Shown here in pieces: positions 1 to 5,355 of a stretch of DNA of 5,355 nt. The position numbers and the translations under genes are program-made. Under the pieces are notes generated by a model that was given only the letters and a program-made list of their open reading frames with translations, was not told the origin of the DNA and searched no databases. The stretch's first letter is position 1, and the number at the start of each line of letters is the position of its first letter. The stretch comes from NIOZ-UU13 sp049287505 (lineage in GTDB: Bacteria; Planctomycetota; Phycisphaerae; Sedimentisphaerales; Anaerobacaceae): assembly GCA_049287505.1 (NCBI GenBank), contig JBAQFY010000309.1, forward strand, positions 1-5,355, in the 5' to 3' direction.

Positions 1-52
1 TGCCTATGCAGATGCTATCGTAGTTATGAAGCCGACTTTTTTTGTGATGCAT
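1..52 (-). CDS. Possible 5' end of a gene running off the left edge
   Basis: Reading leftward, an ATG at 52-50 opens a frame that stays open to the window edge and encodes MHHKKSRLHNYDSICIG. A GAGG ribosome binding site (forward 60-63) lies 7 nt upstream, which is good spacing. The frame begins 97 nt downstream of the groEL stop on the same strand. The opening basic stretch, HHKKSRLHNYD, resembles the N-terminus of REP-associated/IS200-like Y1 transposases, which often begin with His/Arg/Lys residues, then R-L-x-x-Y-D, and then an aromatic-rich strand. Here the residues after YD (SICIG) do not follow the usual pattern. With 17 residues visible, the family cannot be assigned and the frame could be chance. 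Confidence 0.3.
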   Translation of the reverse strand, partial: MHHKKSRLHNYDSICIG

Positions 53-149
53 AATTTTGCCTCATTATTCTATCGAAATTCATATTATTTAAACAACGCT
101 TAGCGTCACTCTCAAGCTTGTTTGAGACTGTTACGCGACTTTCGCCTGC

Positions 150-1808
150 TTACATCATATCCATATCGTCGCCATAGCCACCCATACCTGGACCTCCCCG
201 TCCGCCGGGCGGCATTACATCTTTTTCCTTGGGTTTTTCAGTAACGAGGCAATCCGTTGTCAGCAGCAGGCCGGCTATGCTCACGGCGTTTTGCAGAGCA
301 ATTCGGACCACCTTTGCCGGGTCGATTATGCCGGCATTGAGCAGGTCTTCGTATTTGTCTGCATTGGCGTTGTAGCCGAAACCGCCTTTGCCTTCCGTCA
401 CTTTGTTGACCACGAGATTTGGAGTAGCTCCTGCGTTGTGAGCGATATAGTAGCAGGGCATTGAAAGAGCCTTTACCAATATATCTACACCGGTTTGTTC
501 GTCATCTTTGAGTTCCAGTTTCTTTACTACATCGATACAACGGATTAGAGCTACGCCTCCACCCGGCACGATACCTTCTTCGATGGCTGCTCTTGTGGCG
601 TGCAGGGCGTCTTCGATTCGGGCCTTTCTTTCTTTCATTTCCGCTTCGCTTGCAGCACCGACATTGATTTGAGCCACACCGCCGGTAAGTTTAGCCAGCC
701 GTTCCTGCAGCTTCTCGCGGTCATAGTCACTGGTTGTAATTTCTATTTCGTCTTTTATTTGTTTGATTCTGCCGTTGATGCCTTGCTGGCTGCCTGCTCC
801 TTCAATAATGATTGTATTATCGTTATCGATGGTTACCTTTTTGGCCTGGCCGAGCTGTTTTATGCTGATGTTTTCCATCTCGATGCCTAAGTCTTTGAAG
901 ATAGGCTCTGCACCTGTTAGCGCTGCTATGTCCTGCAGCATCGCTTTTCTGCGGTCACCATAACCCGGTGCCTTGACGGCTGCAACATGCAGCACGCCTT
1001 TTAGCTTATTGACCACCAGCGTTGCTAATGCCTCGCTCTCAACGTCTTCTGCGATAATCAGCAATTGCTTCTTGGCGTTTGCGACCTTCTCGAGCAGCGG
1101 CACGAGCTTGGCTACATTGCTGATTTTTTCTTCGTAAACGAGGATGAACGGTTTTTCTAATTCGCAGACCATTTTCTCGGTGTCGGTTGCGAAATGTGGA
1201 GAAAGATAGCCGCGGTCGAATTGCATACCTTCGACGAATTCAACGGTTGTCTCGAAACTTTTGCCCTCTTCAACCGTGATAACACCATCTTTGCCGACTC
1301 GCTGAAAGGCTTTAGCCATAATCTTTCCAATTTCTACATCGTTGTTAGCAGATACCGAGGCGATATTGATTATGTCGTCGGCTTCGGTGATATCTATCGG
1401 TTTTGCCAGCGAGGCCAGCTTATCTGTTACCACCTTGGCCGCTTGTTGCATGCCGCGGTTCAGGGCCATAGCATCTGCACCGGCTGCGAGGTTTTTGTAC
1501 GCTTCTTTAAACAGTGCTTCGGTGAGCACCGTGGCGGTTGTTGTGCCGTCACCGGCGATTTTCGAGGTTTTGCTTGCAGCTTCTTTTACTAATTTTGCAC
1601 CGAGGTTCTCGTTCTTGTCGATAAGGTCGATTTCTTCGGCAACCGTTACACCGTCTTTGGTTACGGTTGGGCCGCCCCAGCTTTTATCAATGACGGCGTT
1701 TCGGCCTCTTGGGCCAAGGGTTGGTTTTACGGCTGCAGCGAGTTTTTCCACACCAGCCAACAGGCTGGCTCTTGCAGCGGATTCGAATGCCAATTCTTTA
1801 ACTGCCAT
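150..1808 (-). CDS. groEL: 60 kDa chaperonin GroEL (Cpn60, Hsp60)
   Basis: This is the cytosolic group I chaperonin. It forms the tetradecameric double ring that encloses unfolded proteins and folds them with ATP and the GroES lid. The protein is 552 aa, against about 548 in E. coli, and is collinear with it from end to end. Visible hallmarks are the nucleotide-binding LGPRGRN (31-37), TKDGVTVA (50-57) and GDGTTTATVL (86-95), and apical-domain VEGMQFDRGYLSPHF (192-206). LLIIAEDVE (249-257), VKAPGYGDRRKAMLQDIA (278-295), SDYDREKLQERLAKLTGG (360-377) and EGIVPGGGVAL (411-421) also match. The catalytic Asp equivalent to E. coli D398 sits in RIEDALHATRAA (about 400). The tail is a short Gly-rich segment ending YGDDMDMM, more acidic than the classical GGM repeat. 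The start is fixed by a strong Shine-Dalgarno. No groES lies within the 740 bp upstream and no CIRCE repeat is visible, so it is encoded apart from its co-chaperonin here. It may be one of several groEL paralogues. Confidence 0.98.
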   Translation of the reverse strand: MAVKELAFESAARASLLAGVEKLAAAVKPTLGPRGRNAVIDKSWGGPTVTKDGVTVAEEIDLIDKNENLGAKLVKEAASKTSKIAGDGTTTATVLTEALFKEAYKNLAAGADAMALNRGMQQAAKVVTDKLASLAKPIDITEADDIINIASVSANNDVEIGKIMAKAFQRVGKDGVITVEEGKSFETTVEFVEGMQFDRGYLSPHFATDTEKMVCELEKPFILVYEEKISNVAKLVPLLEKVANAKKQLLIIAEDVESEALATLVVNKLKGVLHVAAVKAPGYGDRRKAMLQDIAALTGAEPIFKDLGIEMENISIKQLGQAKKVTIDNDNTIIIEGAGSQQGINGRIKQIKDEIEITTSDYDREKLQERLAKLTGGVAQINVGAASEAEMKERKARIEDALHATRAAIEEGIVPGGGVALIRCIDVVKKLELKDDEQTGVDILVKALSMPCYYIAHNAGATPNLVVNKVTEGKGGFGYNANADKYEDLLNAGIIDPAKVVRIALQNAVSIAGLLLTTDCLVTEKPKEKDVMPPGGRGGPGMGGYGDDMDMM

Positions 1809-1813
1809 AATTG

Positions 1814-1824
1814 CTTACCTCCTT
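1814..1824 (-). promoter_or_regulatory. Strong Shine-Dalgarno of groEL
   Basis: On the minus strand this reads AAGGAGGTAAG, nearly a full complement of the 16S rRNA 3' end. The AGGAGG core (1818-1823) is 9 nt from the ATG. It settles the groEL start and suggests high translation. Confidence 0.88.
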
Positions 1825-2317
1825 AAATGGTATGCCCTATAAAAGATTCAATTGTTAATTTTCGCATAATTTATACCTAACGTGCAAAAGATATACCAGC
1901 TTTTATATAGATAGCGGGCTATTTTGACTTGTTTGCGGTAAGTAGCTTATTGACAGGCAATTATGGAATGCAAAAATTGACAATAGGAGCAGTCTTGCAG
2001 GATTGAGAAGCCGAAAAGGTGCCAATTTTGGCATTGAAAGGCTGATTAATACGCCAAGTTGACAGGAAACATCGTATTGCGTGTATCGTCAATGGAGATA
2101 TCCGAGGCCGCTTTTATGTTTTGATGGGTATATTGAGGATTTGGGTATTATATAACGGAAATCACTTGTTGACCCAGCCACGACCGACGAGCATTTACGC
2201 TCTCGGCTATACGAGCGCGTCAAGACGTCGCCGTTAGTGGATAATAGCCGCCTTGTGATGCTGTCTTTTCGGTGACTTTGACAACACCACGTTGTAAGAG
2301 CAGATTTTTCCGGCTTT
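1825..2317. other. Intergenic region upstream of groEL
   Basis: No gene can be supported in these roughly 490 bases. The part nearest groEL (about 1830-1915) is AT-rich and should hold its promoter. On the minus strand there are -10-like TATAAATTAT (around 1867-1876) and TATATAAAA (around 1901-1910) stretches, but no well-spaced -35 box can be paired with either. No CIRCE inverted repeat and no clear sigma-32-type site was seen. A small hairpin (TGCCA/TGGCA) lies at 2020-2033. Positions 2160-2260 are visibly more GC-rich. A minus-strand frame stays open from 2317 down to a stop at 2089, out of frame with the small ORF at 2318-2548. Its sequence (for example SRERKCSSVVAGSTSDFRY) resembles no family I recognise. 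Confidence 0.55.
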
Positions 2318-2548
2318 TCACTCTTGCTGCCATTCTTTACGTTGTGGCGAATTTGGCGTTTTTTGATAGCTCGGAGAAGGCTCATGCGAAGCTTCAGACT
2401 GCTCAGTACTGCTTTCAGGCCATGACTTTGAGGTATCGGAGCTATTATCAGGCCATGGCTGTGATACATCTGGTACCTCAGATGACTGTTTAGATTTCTT
2501 GTAAGGCCTAATAACGTTGATAATTTTCTCAAATAGGTTCCACGACAT
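2318..2548 (-). CDS. Small Ser/Pro/Glu-rich hypothetical protein
   Basis: This is an ATG-initiated frame of 76 aa. A GAGGAG ribosome binding site (forward 2557-2562) lies 8 nt before the start, much better than expected for a chance frame. The N-terminus (MSWNLFEKIINVIRPYKKSK) could form a short amphipathic helix with a basic end. From residue 20 on the chain is low-complexity and probably disordered, rich in S, P, E, Q and W. It contains an imperfect 11-residue repeat (SQPWPDNSSDT, SKSWPESSTEQ), and the 10-bp DNA word TCAGGCCATG recurs exactly 33 bp apart (2415-2424 and 2448-2457). There is no signal peptide, membrane segment or known domain. An odd palindrome (AAAAATC/GATTTTT, 2564-2578) sits just upstream of the ribosome binding site. 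It may be a real short protein, the remnant of a longer gene broken by a frameshift near 2320, or chance. I do not recognise it. Confidence 0.42.
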   Translation of the reverse strand: MSWNLFEKIINVIRPYKKSKQSSEVPDVSQPWPDNSSDTSKSWPESSTEQSEASHEPSPSYQKTPNSPQRKEWQQE

Positions 2549-2624
2549 TTTCCAAACTCCTCAAAAAATCGGATTTTTGTTTGCTTTTAGGTCTTGTTGT
2601 GTGTGCTAAGGAATATTTTTCACC

Positions 2625-2816
2625 CTATTTTCGGCTTTTTTTGGCGAAGACTTTATTAAGAAAGCCAAATATTTTCGTGCTAAATACAGGGTAGTGAAAT
2701 TGGCTTTGATTGGGTTTGTTTTCACTAAGTGTCCAATTGTGTTTATTTTCATAAGCTATTTGTGAAAAGATACTTACATTCATTCGGGTGTATTGGAAAT
2801 TGGGTTTGTTTTGCAT
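2625..2816 (-). repeat. Degenerate ORF-like intergenic repeat (QNKPN/ENKPNQ type)
   Basis: The minus strand is open for 63 codons from an ATG, but no ribosome binding site precedes it and the composition is not protein-like. It contains QNKPNFQYTRMNVS near the start and YENKHNWTLSENKPNQSQF further on. These words resemble junk ORFs I recall from planctomycete intergenic DNA, where NKPN/TNPI and KMNV-type phrases recur, so I read it as a dispersed non-coding repeat. The NKPN words come from an exact 14-bp direct repeat, ATTGGGTTTGTTTT on the plus strand, at 2709-2722 and 2799-2812, which lies 90 bp apart. The family identity is from memory and unverified. The direct repeat is seen directly. 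Confidence 0.55.
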
Positions 2817-3144
2817 AATAAGTAGTCAAAACTTCGTAGGTTTTTCCGCTGATTTCTGCCTGATGGGCTAATAAAGTAATGTATGACGACTTTTTGTGAG
2901 ATGATTGCCATCAGGAGTCCCCTACCGAAGTGATTATTGATTATTGTAAGTTTATATTCAATTTAGGTGGGTATTATACCATAAAATAGATTGAATTTCG
3001 AGCGAAATCCTGAAAAATGTCCGAGACAAGGCACTAATTGCTGATTTACATCTGGCAATTAGAAGCACTAAGCACAAAATCCGAAGCTCTAAACAAATCC
3101 AAAACTCAAATGATAAAAAACAAGCTACACGAGAATAAGTTGCA
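2817..3144. other. AT-rich intergenic stretch without a gene
   Basis: No gene is supported here. Visible items are a short tandem GATTATT doublet (around 2932-2945) and an inverted repeat at 3034-3062. Around 3060-3115 is a stretch reading like AGAAGCACTAAGCACAAAATCC and GAAGCTCTAAACAAATCC, which recalls dispersed low-complexity repeats seen in planctomycete and other environmental genomes. A plus-strand frame opens at 3038 and runs to 3346, but it is Lys/Arg/Glu/Gly low-complexity, crosses the terminator hairpin and lacks a ribosome binding site. I do not call it a gene. Confidence 0.5.
3034..3062. repeat. Inverted repeat, 8-bp arms
   Basis: CTAATTGC (3034-3041) and GCAATTAG (3055-3062) are perfect inverted arms around a 13-nt loop. 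No T-run follows on either strand, so it is not an intrinsic terminator. Its role is unknown. Confidence 0.5.
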
Positions 3145-3307
3145 TAGAAAGAAGACGGAGGTCGGAGGACAGAAAACAGAAGATGGAAGGCAGGTTATCA
3201 GGTTATCAAAAAATCAGGGTGGAGGTTATCAGGACAGCAGGGGAGCAGGTAAAGGAACAGAAGACAGAGGCCAGAAGATAGAGGGCAGAAGAAAGAGGGA
3301 AAAAATG
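3145..3307 (+). repeat. Purine-rich low-complexity tract with a 14-nt tandem repeat
   Basis: The plus strand is mostly A and G, built from AGAAGA/CAGAAGA/GGAGG words. Three adjacent 14-nt units, CAGAAGACAGAGGC (3258-3271), CAGAAGATAGAGGG (3272-3285) and CAGAAGAAAGAGGG (3286-3299), differ at only one to three positions. A fourth related copy (12 of 14) lies at 3177-3190. The word GGTTATCA occurs three times (3193-3200, 3201-3208, 3224-3231). The 14-nt period is not a multiple of three, which argues against coding. The tract ends in the A-run that forms the U-run of the minus-strand terminator. Confidence 0.75.
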
Positions 3308-3339
3308 AGGGCTGGCAGCGGCTCACACTGCCAGCCCTT
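3300..3339 (-). terminator. Intrinsic terminator for minus-strand transcripts
   Basis: AGGGCTGGCAG (3308-3318) and CTGCCAGCCCT (3328-3338) form a perfect 11-bp GC-rich stem with a 9-nt loop. On the minus strand the stem is followed by CATTTTTTCCC, a good U-run. On the plus strand only TTTAGG follows, so termination should be stronger for leftward transcription. It lies about 300 nt beyond the stop of the LamG gene and about 80 nt beyond the LamG relic at 3421-3453. It was probably the native terminator of the lost gene and now serves the intact one. Confidence 0.82.
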
Positions 3340-3420
3340 TAGGTAAATTTAATGGTGTGTGGTTATTCCGGGCGTTTTGTTTCATTCTGAGTTGACCTAA
3401 CGAGCCATCACCTCGATTTT

Positions 3421-3453
3421 CTATGGCGTCACTGCCCGGTTGTAGATGCGAAC
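3421..3453 (-). pseudogene. Relic of the 3' end of a second LamG-domain gene
   Basis: This 33-bp stretch matches the last codons of the intact LamG gene (3637-3669) at 30 of 33 positions, including 23 consecutive identical bases. On the minus strand it reads VRIYNRAVTP followed by TAG, against VRIYNRAVRP-TAG in the intact gene. This is the canonical closing strand of LamG domains. Upstream of it the coding similarity stops at once, since the residues read THV instead of the expected DDV and then a palindrome begins. No start or body remains. It is best read as the tail left when most of a neighbouring paralogue was deleted. A small duplicated fragment is the alternative. Confidence 0.72.
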
Positions 3454-3465
3454 GTGAGTTAAACG

Positions 3466-3490
3466 TAATACCTAATTATCTTAGGTATTA
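3466..3490. repeat. 25-bp palindrome, copy 1
   Basis: TAATACCTAA and TTAGGTATTA are perfect 10-bp arms around the 5-nt loop TTATC. No T-run follows, so it is more like a protein-binding site or a mobile palindrome than a terminator. It is nearly identical to the copy at 3561-3585. Confidence 0.75.
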
Positions 3491-3560
3491 CTACTACACC
3501 AACAGATGTTTGGACGATTCATTAGCCAGCTAAATTAAAAGCTGTGTGCAAGCTTCTAAT

Positions 3561-3585
3561 TAATACCTAACTATCTTAGGTATTC
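3561..3585. repeat. 25-bp palindrome, copy 2
   Basis: TAATACCTAA, loop CTATC, then TTAGGTATT with 9-bp perfect arms. It differs from copy 1 at two of 25 positions and starts exactly 95 bp after it. It lies about 52 nt downstream of the LamG gene stop. Confidence 0.75.
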
Positions 3586-3636
3586 TTGCTATGCAAACAA
3601 CTTTTTAGCCGATTGTTCAGTCAGTTGGTGGTTTGC

Positions 3637-5295
3637 CTATGGTCTTACTGCCCGGTTGTAGATGCGAACATCATCAATCAGGCCGGACCAGTAGGTTCCG
3701 GATTTCAAATCCTTGCCGGTGCCAATGTATAGACCACCAACCGAAGCTTTCAGTGTGTACAGAGCTTTAGTATCCTTGGCAACTTCTATACCATCCACAT
3801 ATAGGTACCTGTATAAGCTATCCCAGACGAGGCCGATATGGTGCCAGTGGCCATCTGTGATTATGGATTCTGATACCAGTGGTAGGGGTACATTCCGTCC
3901 GAGGGGAGGAAGCATTAGCCCGGTCATAAAGTTTCCGTTCGATGGTTCCGTACCAACCCATGTCTCACCGCTTCCACCAAAACTATCATCTGTCTGAGAT
4001 ATAATTACTTGGCCAGGGGCGCCTCCTTTAATCCAGGTAAATACGCTGAATTCGCCATCCGAAGGGCTGAGGACAAAGTCTGCCTCCACATAATCATCAA
4101 TACCGTCGAATTCCAGTGCGCCATCTTTTTTACCCTCGGCAGGCCGCCAAACCGGACCACCAAAAAGTAAGCAAGCACTGTCTCCGGCGCTGTCAGAGGC
4201 GATGTCGCCTTCTTCCTCATCAAGCTTCCAGTGTGCAACCAATTCAATCGGATAAATTTCCTCAAACAAATGCTCAGCCAGGACGATCAGGTCCTGGACA
4301 TCAACATAGCCGTCGCCTAAAGGTAGCGGGGCAATATCACAGAGCGTGTTTTCGGTGTGCCAGTTATCAACCATTAAGCACATGTCCGCGGCGTCAACGA
4401 TTTCATCACCGTTGAAATCAACGATTGGAATAAAATTCACCTGGAATATGTCGTTGGCTCCTAATGTACCCCAGCCGCTGGCGGCATTGAAGTATAAGGT
4501 AGAGCCATCGGGCGAGAGTGTTGGGCTATGGAAGTTGCCCGGAGGATTGTTGAAGGGGAGCATCACAGCGGGTCCCCAGTCATCATATATTGATTTGCGC
4601 GTCGTTGCCCAAATGCTCTTGGGTCCTATGCTAAAGACGAGTGTTAGGCCGTCGGCAGAGATAGTTGGAGCCCACTCGAGGCCGGAAGTGTTCACATTAG
4701 GCCCAAGATTCACCGGTTCTCCCCACGGGTCGTCTATTGTAGTCCGCTTTGTTACCCATATATCGTCTTGACCATATCCCCCCCGGCTGGAGGAAAAGTA
4801 AAGGGAAAGACCGTCGGCCGAGATGTCCGGGCTCCAAGCATCATAGCCAATTGGCGGCCCAACCATGATCGGGCTACTCCAGGGAGCATCCTTGGACGCG
4901 CGTGTGCACACACGTAGGTTCCAGTCGTCCCAGGACCCGAAATAAAGCTCAAGGCCGTCGCCTGAGATGCTCGGTTCAACCTCGCATGCTGAACTGTTGA
5001 CGTTTGGACCAAGATTGACAGGCTCTTGCCAGGGACTATTGAGCGTTTCTCGTTCGGCCATGTATACGTCGCCACTACCAAATCCATCAGGCCGACGCCA
5101 CACTGCAAAGTACAATTGCAACCCATCATGTGAAAAGTCGGAATTCTGTACATCATAAGCATCATTGATCACCGGCCCAACACTGGTAGGTTCGCTCATG
5201 ATGATGTCTGCTTTCGCACTCCCGCCGCCGAGCATAACAGCGGAAACAAATCCAAATAACATTACTTTAATTTTTGCACAATTTACCCGATTCAT
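3637..5295 (-). CDS. Secreted PD40 propeller / dockerin-like / LamG protein
   Basis: This is a complete 552-aa exported protein of unknown substrate. Residues 1-29 form a Sec signal peptide: basic start, hydrophobic VMLFGFVSAVML, and cleavage likely after AKA-29. Residues about 45-285 carry five PD40 (TolB-like) propeller strands: SHDGLQLYF (55-63), SGDGLELYF (111-119), SADGLSLYF (159-167), SADGLTLVF (213-221) and SPDGSTLYF (261-269). EPVNLGPNVN occurs at 91-100 and again at 193-202. Residues 292-343 are a dockerin type I-like pair. The first loop (DFNGDEIVDAAD) keeps its Asp/Asn ligands, while the second (LPLGDGYVDVQD) has lost the first two. Residues 352-550 are a LamG/concanavalin-like domain with AHWKLDE, FDGIDDYVE, HWHHIGLVWD and LIDDVRIYNRAV. 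There is no C-terminal PEP-CTERM, LPXTG or transmembrane anchor. Such proteins are numerous in anaerobic planctomycetes, and roles in surface binding of glycans or in extracellular complexes are only presumed. Confidence 0.93.
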   Translation of the reverse strand: MNRVNCAKIKVMLFGFVSAVMLGGGSAKADIIMSEPTSVGPVINDAYDVQNSDFSHDGLQLYFAVWRRPDGFGSGDVYMAERETLNSPWQEPVNLGPNVNSSACEVEPSISGDGLELYFGSWDDWNLRVCTRASKDAPWSSPIMVGPPIGYDAWSPDISADGLSLYFSSSRGGYGQDDIWVTKRTTIDDPWGEPVNLGPNVNTSGLEWAPTISADGLTLVFSIGPKSIWATTRKSIYDDWGPAVMLPFNNPPGNFHSPTLSPDGSTLYFNAASGWGTLGANDIFQVNFIPIVDFNGDEIVDAADMCLMVDNWHTENTLCDIAPLPLGDGYVDVQDLIVLAEHLFEEIYPIELVAHWKLDEEEGDIASDSAGDSACLLFGGPVWRPAEGKKDGALEFDGIDDYVEADFVLSPSDGEFSVFTWIKGGAPGQVIISQTDDSFGGSGETWVGTEPSNGNFMTGLMLPPLGRNVPLPLVSESIITDGHWHHIGLVWDSLYRYLYVDGIEVAKDTKALYTLKASVGGLYIGTGKDLKSGTYWSGLIDDVRIYNRAVRP

Positions 5296-5300
5296 AACAC

Positions 5301-5311
5301 ACCTTTCCTTT
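5301..5311 (-). promoter_or_regulatory. Ribosome binding site of the LamG-protein gene
   Basis: On the minus strand this reads AAAGGAAAGGT, a partial Shine-Dalgarno with AGGT 5 nt and AGGA about 9-10 nt before the ATG at 5295-5293. It fits the start that yields a proper signal peptide. The remaining bases to the right edge are AT-rich (TTTATTTAATTTTATTTTG on the minus strand) and could hold a -10 element, but a promoter cannot be defined within the window. Confidence 0.6.
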
Positions 5312-5355
5312 CTGCCTTTATGGGCAAAATAAAATTAAATAAATTTACAGATGTC

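Larger units (their letters stand above)
3466..3626. repeat. Diverged tandem duplication containing the two palindromes
   Basis: Besides the palindromes, the 41 bases that follow them (3491-3531 and 3586-3626) align without gaps at 26 of 41 positions, including CGATT and several shared short words. The 95-bp unit therefore looks like an old tandem duplication in which the palindromes stayed much more similar than the flanks. The alignment was made by eye and the flank similarity is modest. Confidence 0.45.

Noticed and set aside
96..127. Possible groEL terminator (ACGCT/AGCGT at 96-106 and TCTCAA/TTGAGA at 110-127)
   Set aside because: The stems are short, one has a one-base loop, and no clear U-run follows on the minus strand. 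The groEL terminator could lie here but is not convincing.
1950..2064. Three TTGACA words on the plus strand (1950-1955, 1977-1982, 2059-2064) that look like -35 boxes
   Set aside because: None has a matching -10 hexamer at 16-18 bp and no plus-strand gene follows.
2198..2217. GC-rich hairpin-like stretch (CGCTC/GAGCG) that suggested a tRNA or structured RNA
   Set aside because: No cloverleaf, T-loop GGTTCRA or acceptor pairing can be drawn, and the stem is only 5 bp.
2089..2532. Minus-strand 147-codon frame overlapping the small ORF
   Set aside because: It would start at TTG without a ribosome binding site and overlaps the better-supported 76-aa frame. Its product is not protein-like, though the 2089-2317 part could be frameshifted remains of a gene.
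2590..2620. Half of a CIRCE-like heat-shock operator (TTAGCACAC on the minus strand)
   Set aside because: Only one imperfect half is present, with no GAGTGCTAA partner at the right distance, and it is far from groEL.
3038..3346. Plus-strand 102-codon open frame rich in K, R, E and G
   Set aside because: It lacks a ribosome binding site, is made of low-complexity purine repeats with a 14-nt (non-codon) period, and runs through the terminator hairpin.
3395..3464. Integron attC-like signals (ACCTAAC at 3395-3401 and GTTAAAC at 3458-3464, matching RYYYAAC and GTTRRRY)
   Set aside because: The two boxes are not mutually complementary, the sequence between them is not a palindrome, and it contains the LamG tail relic. 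No integrase or cassette structure is present.

Overview
The window looks like a piece of a planctomycete chromosome, most likely the Phycisphaerae/Sedimentisphaerales side of the phylum. The argument rests on the large secreted protein at the right. It combines PD40-type propeller repeats, a dockerin-like pair of calcium loops and a C-terminal LamG domain, wording that is typical of anaerobic Planctomycetota. The intergenic DNA is also long and littered with degenerate, ORF-like repeats. This assignment is inferred from recognised sequence style, not from a database search.

Layout, left to right; every convincing gene is on the minus strand. Positions 1-52 hold the possible start of a gene that runs off the left edge. 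Positions 150-1808 encode a complete GroEL chaperonin with a strong Shine-Dalgarno sequence and no groES or CIRCE element beside it. Positions 1825-2317 are non-coding as far as can be seen. Positions 2318-2548 hold a small Ser/Pro/Glu-rich hypothetical ORF with a good ribosome binding site. Positions 2549-3300 are an AT-rich, repeat-laden intergenic stretch: a degenerate ORF-like repeat at 2625-2816, an inverted repeat at 3034-3062, and a purine-rich low-complexity tract that includes a 14-nt tandem triplication. Positions 3300-3339 form a strong minus-strand intrinsic terminator. Positions 3421-3453 are a relic of the 3' end of a second LamG gene. Positions 3466-3626 contain two near-identical 25-bp palindromes inside a diverged tandem duplication. 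Positions 3637-5295 encode the intact secreted propeller/dockerin-like/LamG protein, whose start lies just inside the right edge.

The two main genes are not functionally linked: GroEL is a cytosolic housekeeping chaperonin, and the LamG protein is exported, probably to the cell envelope or medium. The most informative local story is downstream of the LamG gene. A 33-bp remnant of a paralogue's last codons, followed about 80 nt later by the terminator, suggests that a tandem array of LamG genes collapsed here by deletion. The surviving gene now reads through repeats to a terminator about 300 nt beyond its stop.

I found no CRISPR array, tRNA, rRNA, intact mobile element or convincing new multi-gene system. 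The findings are modest structural observations.
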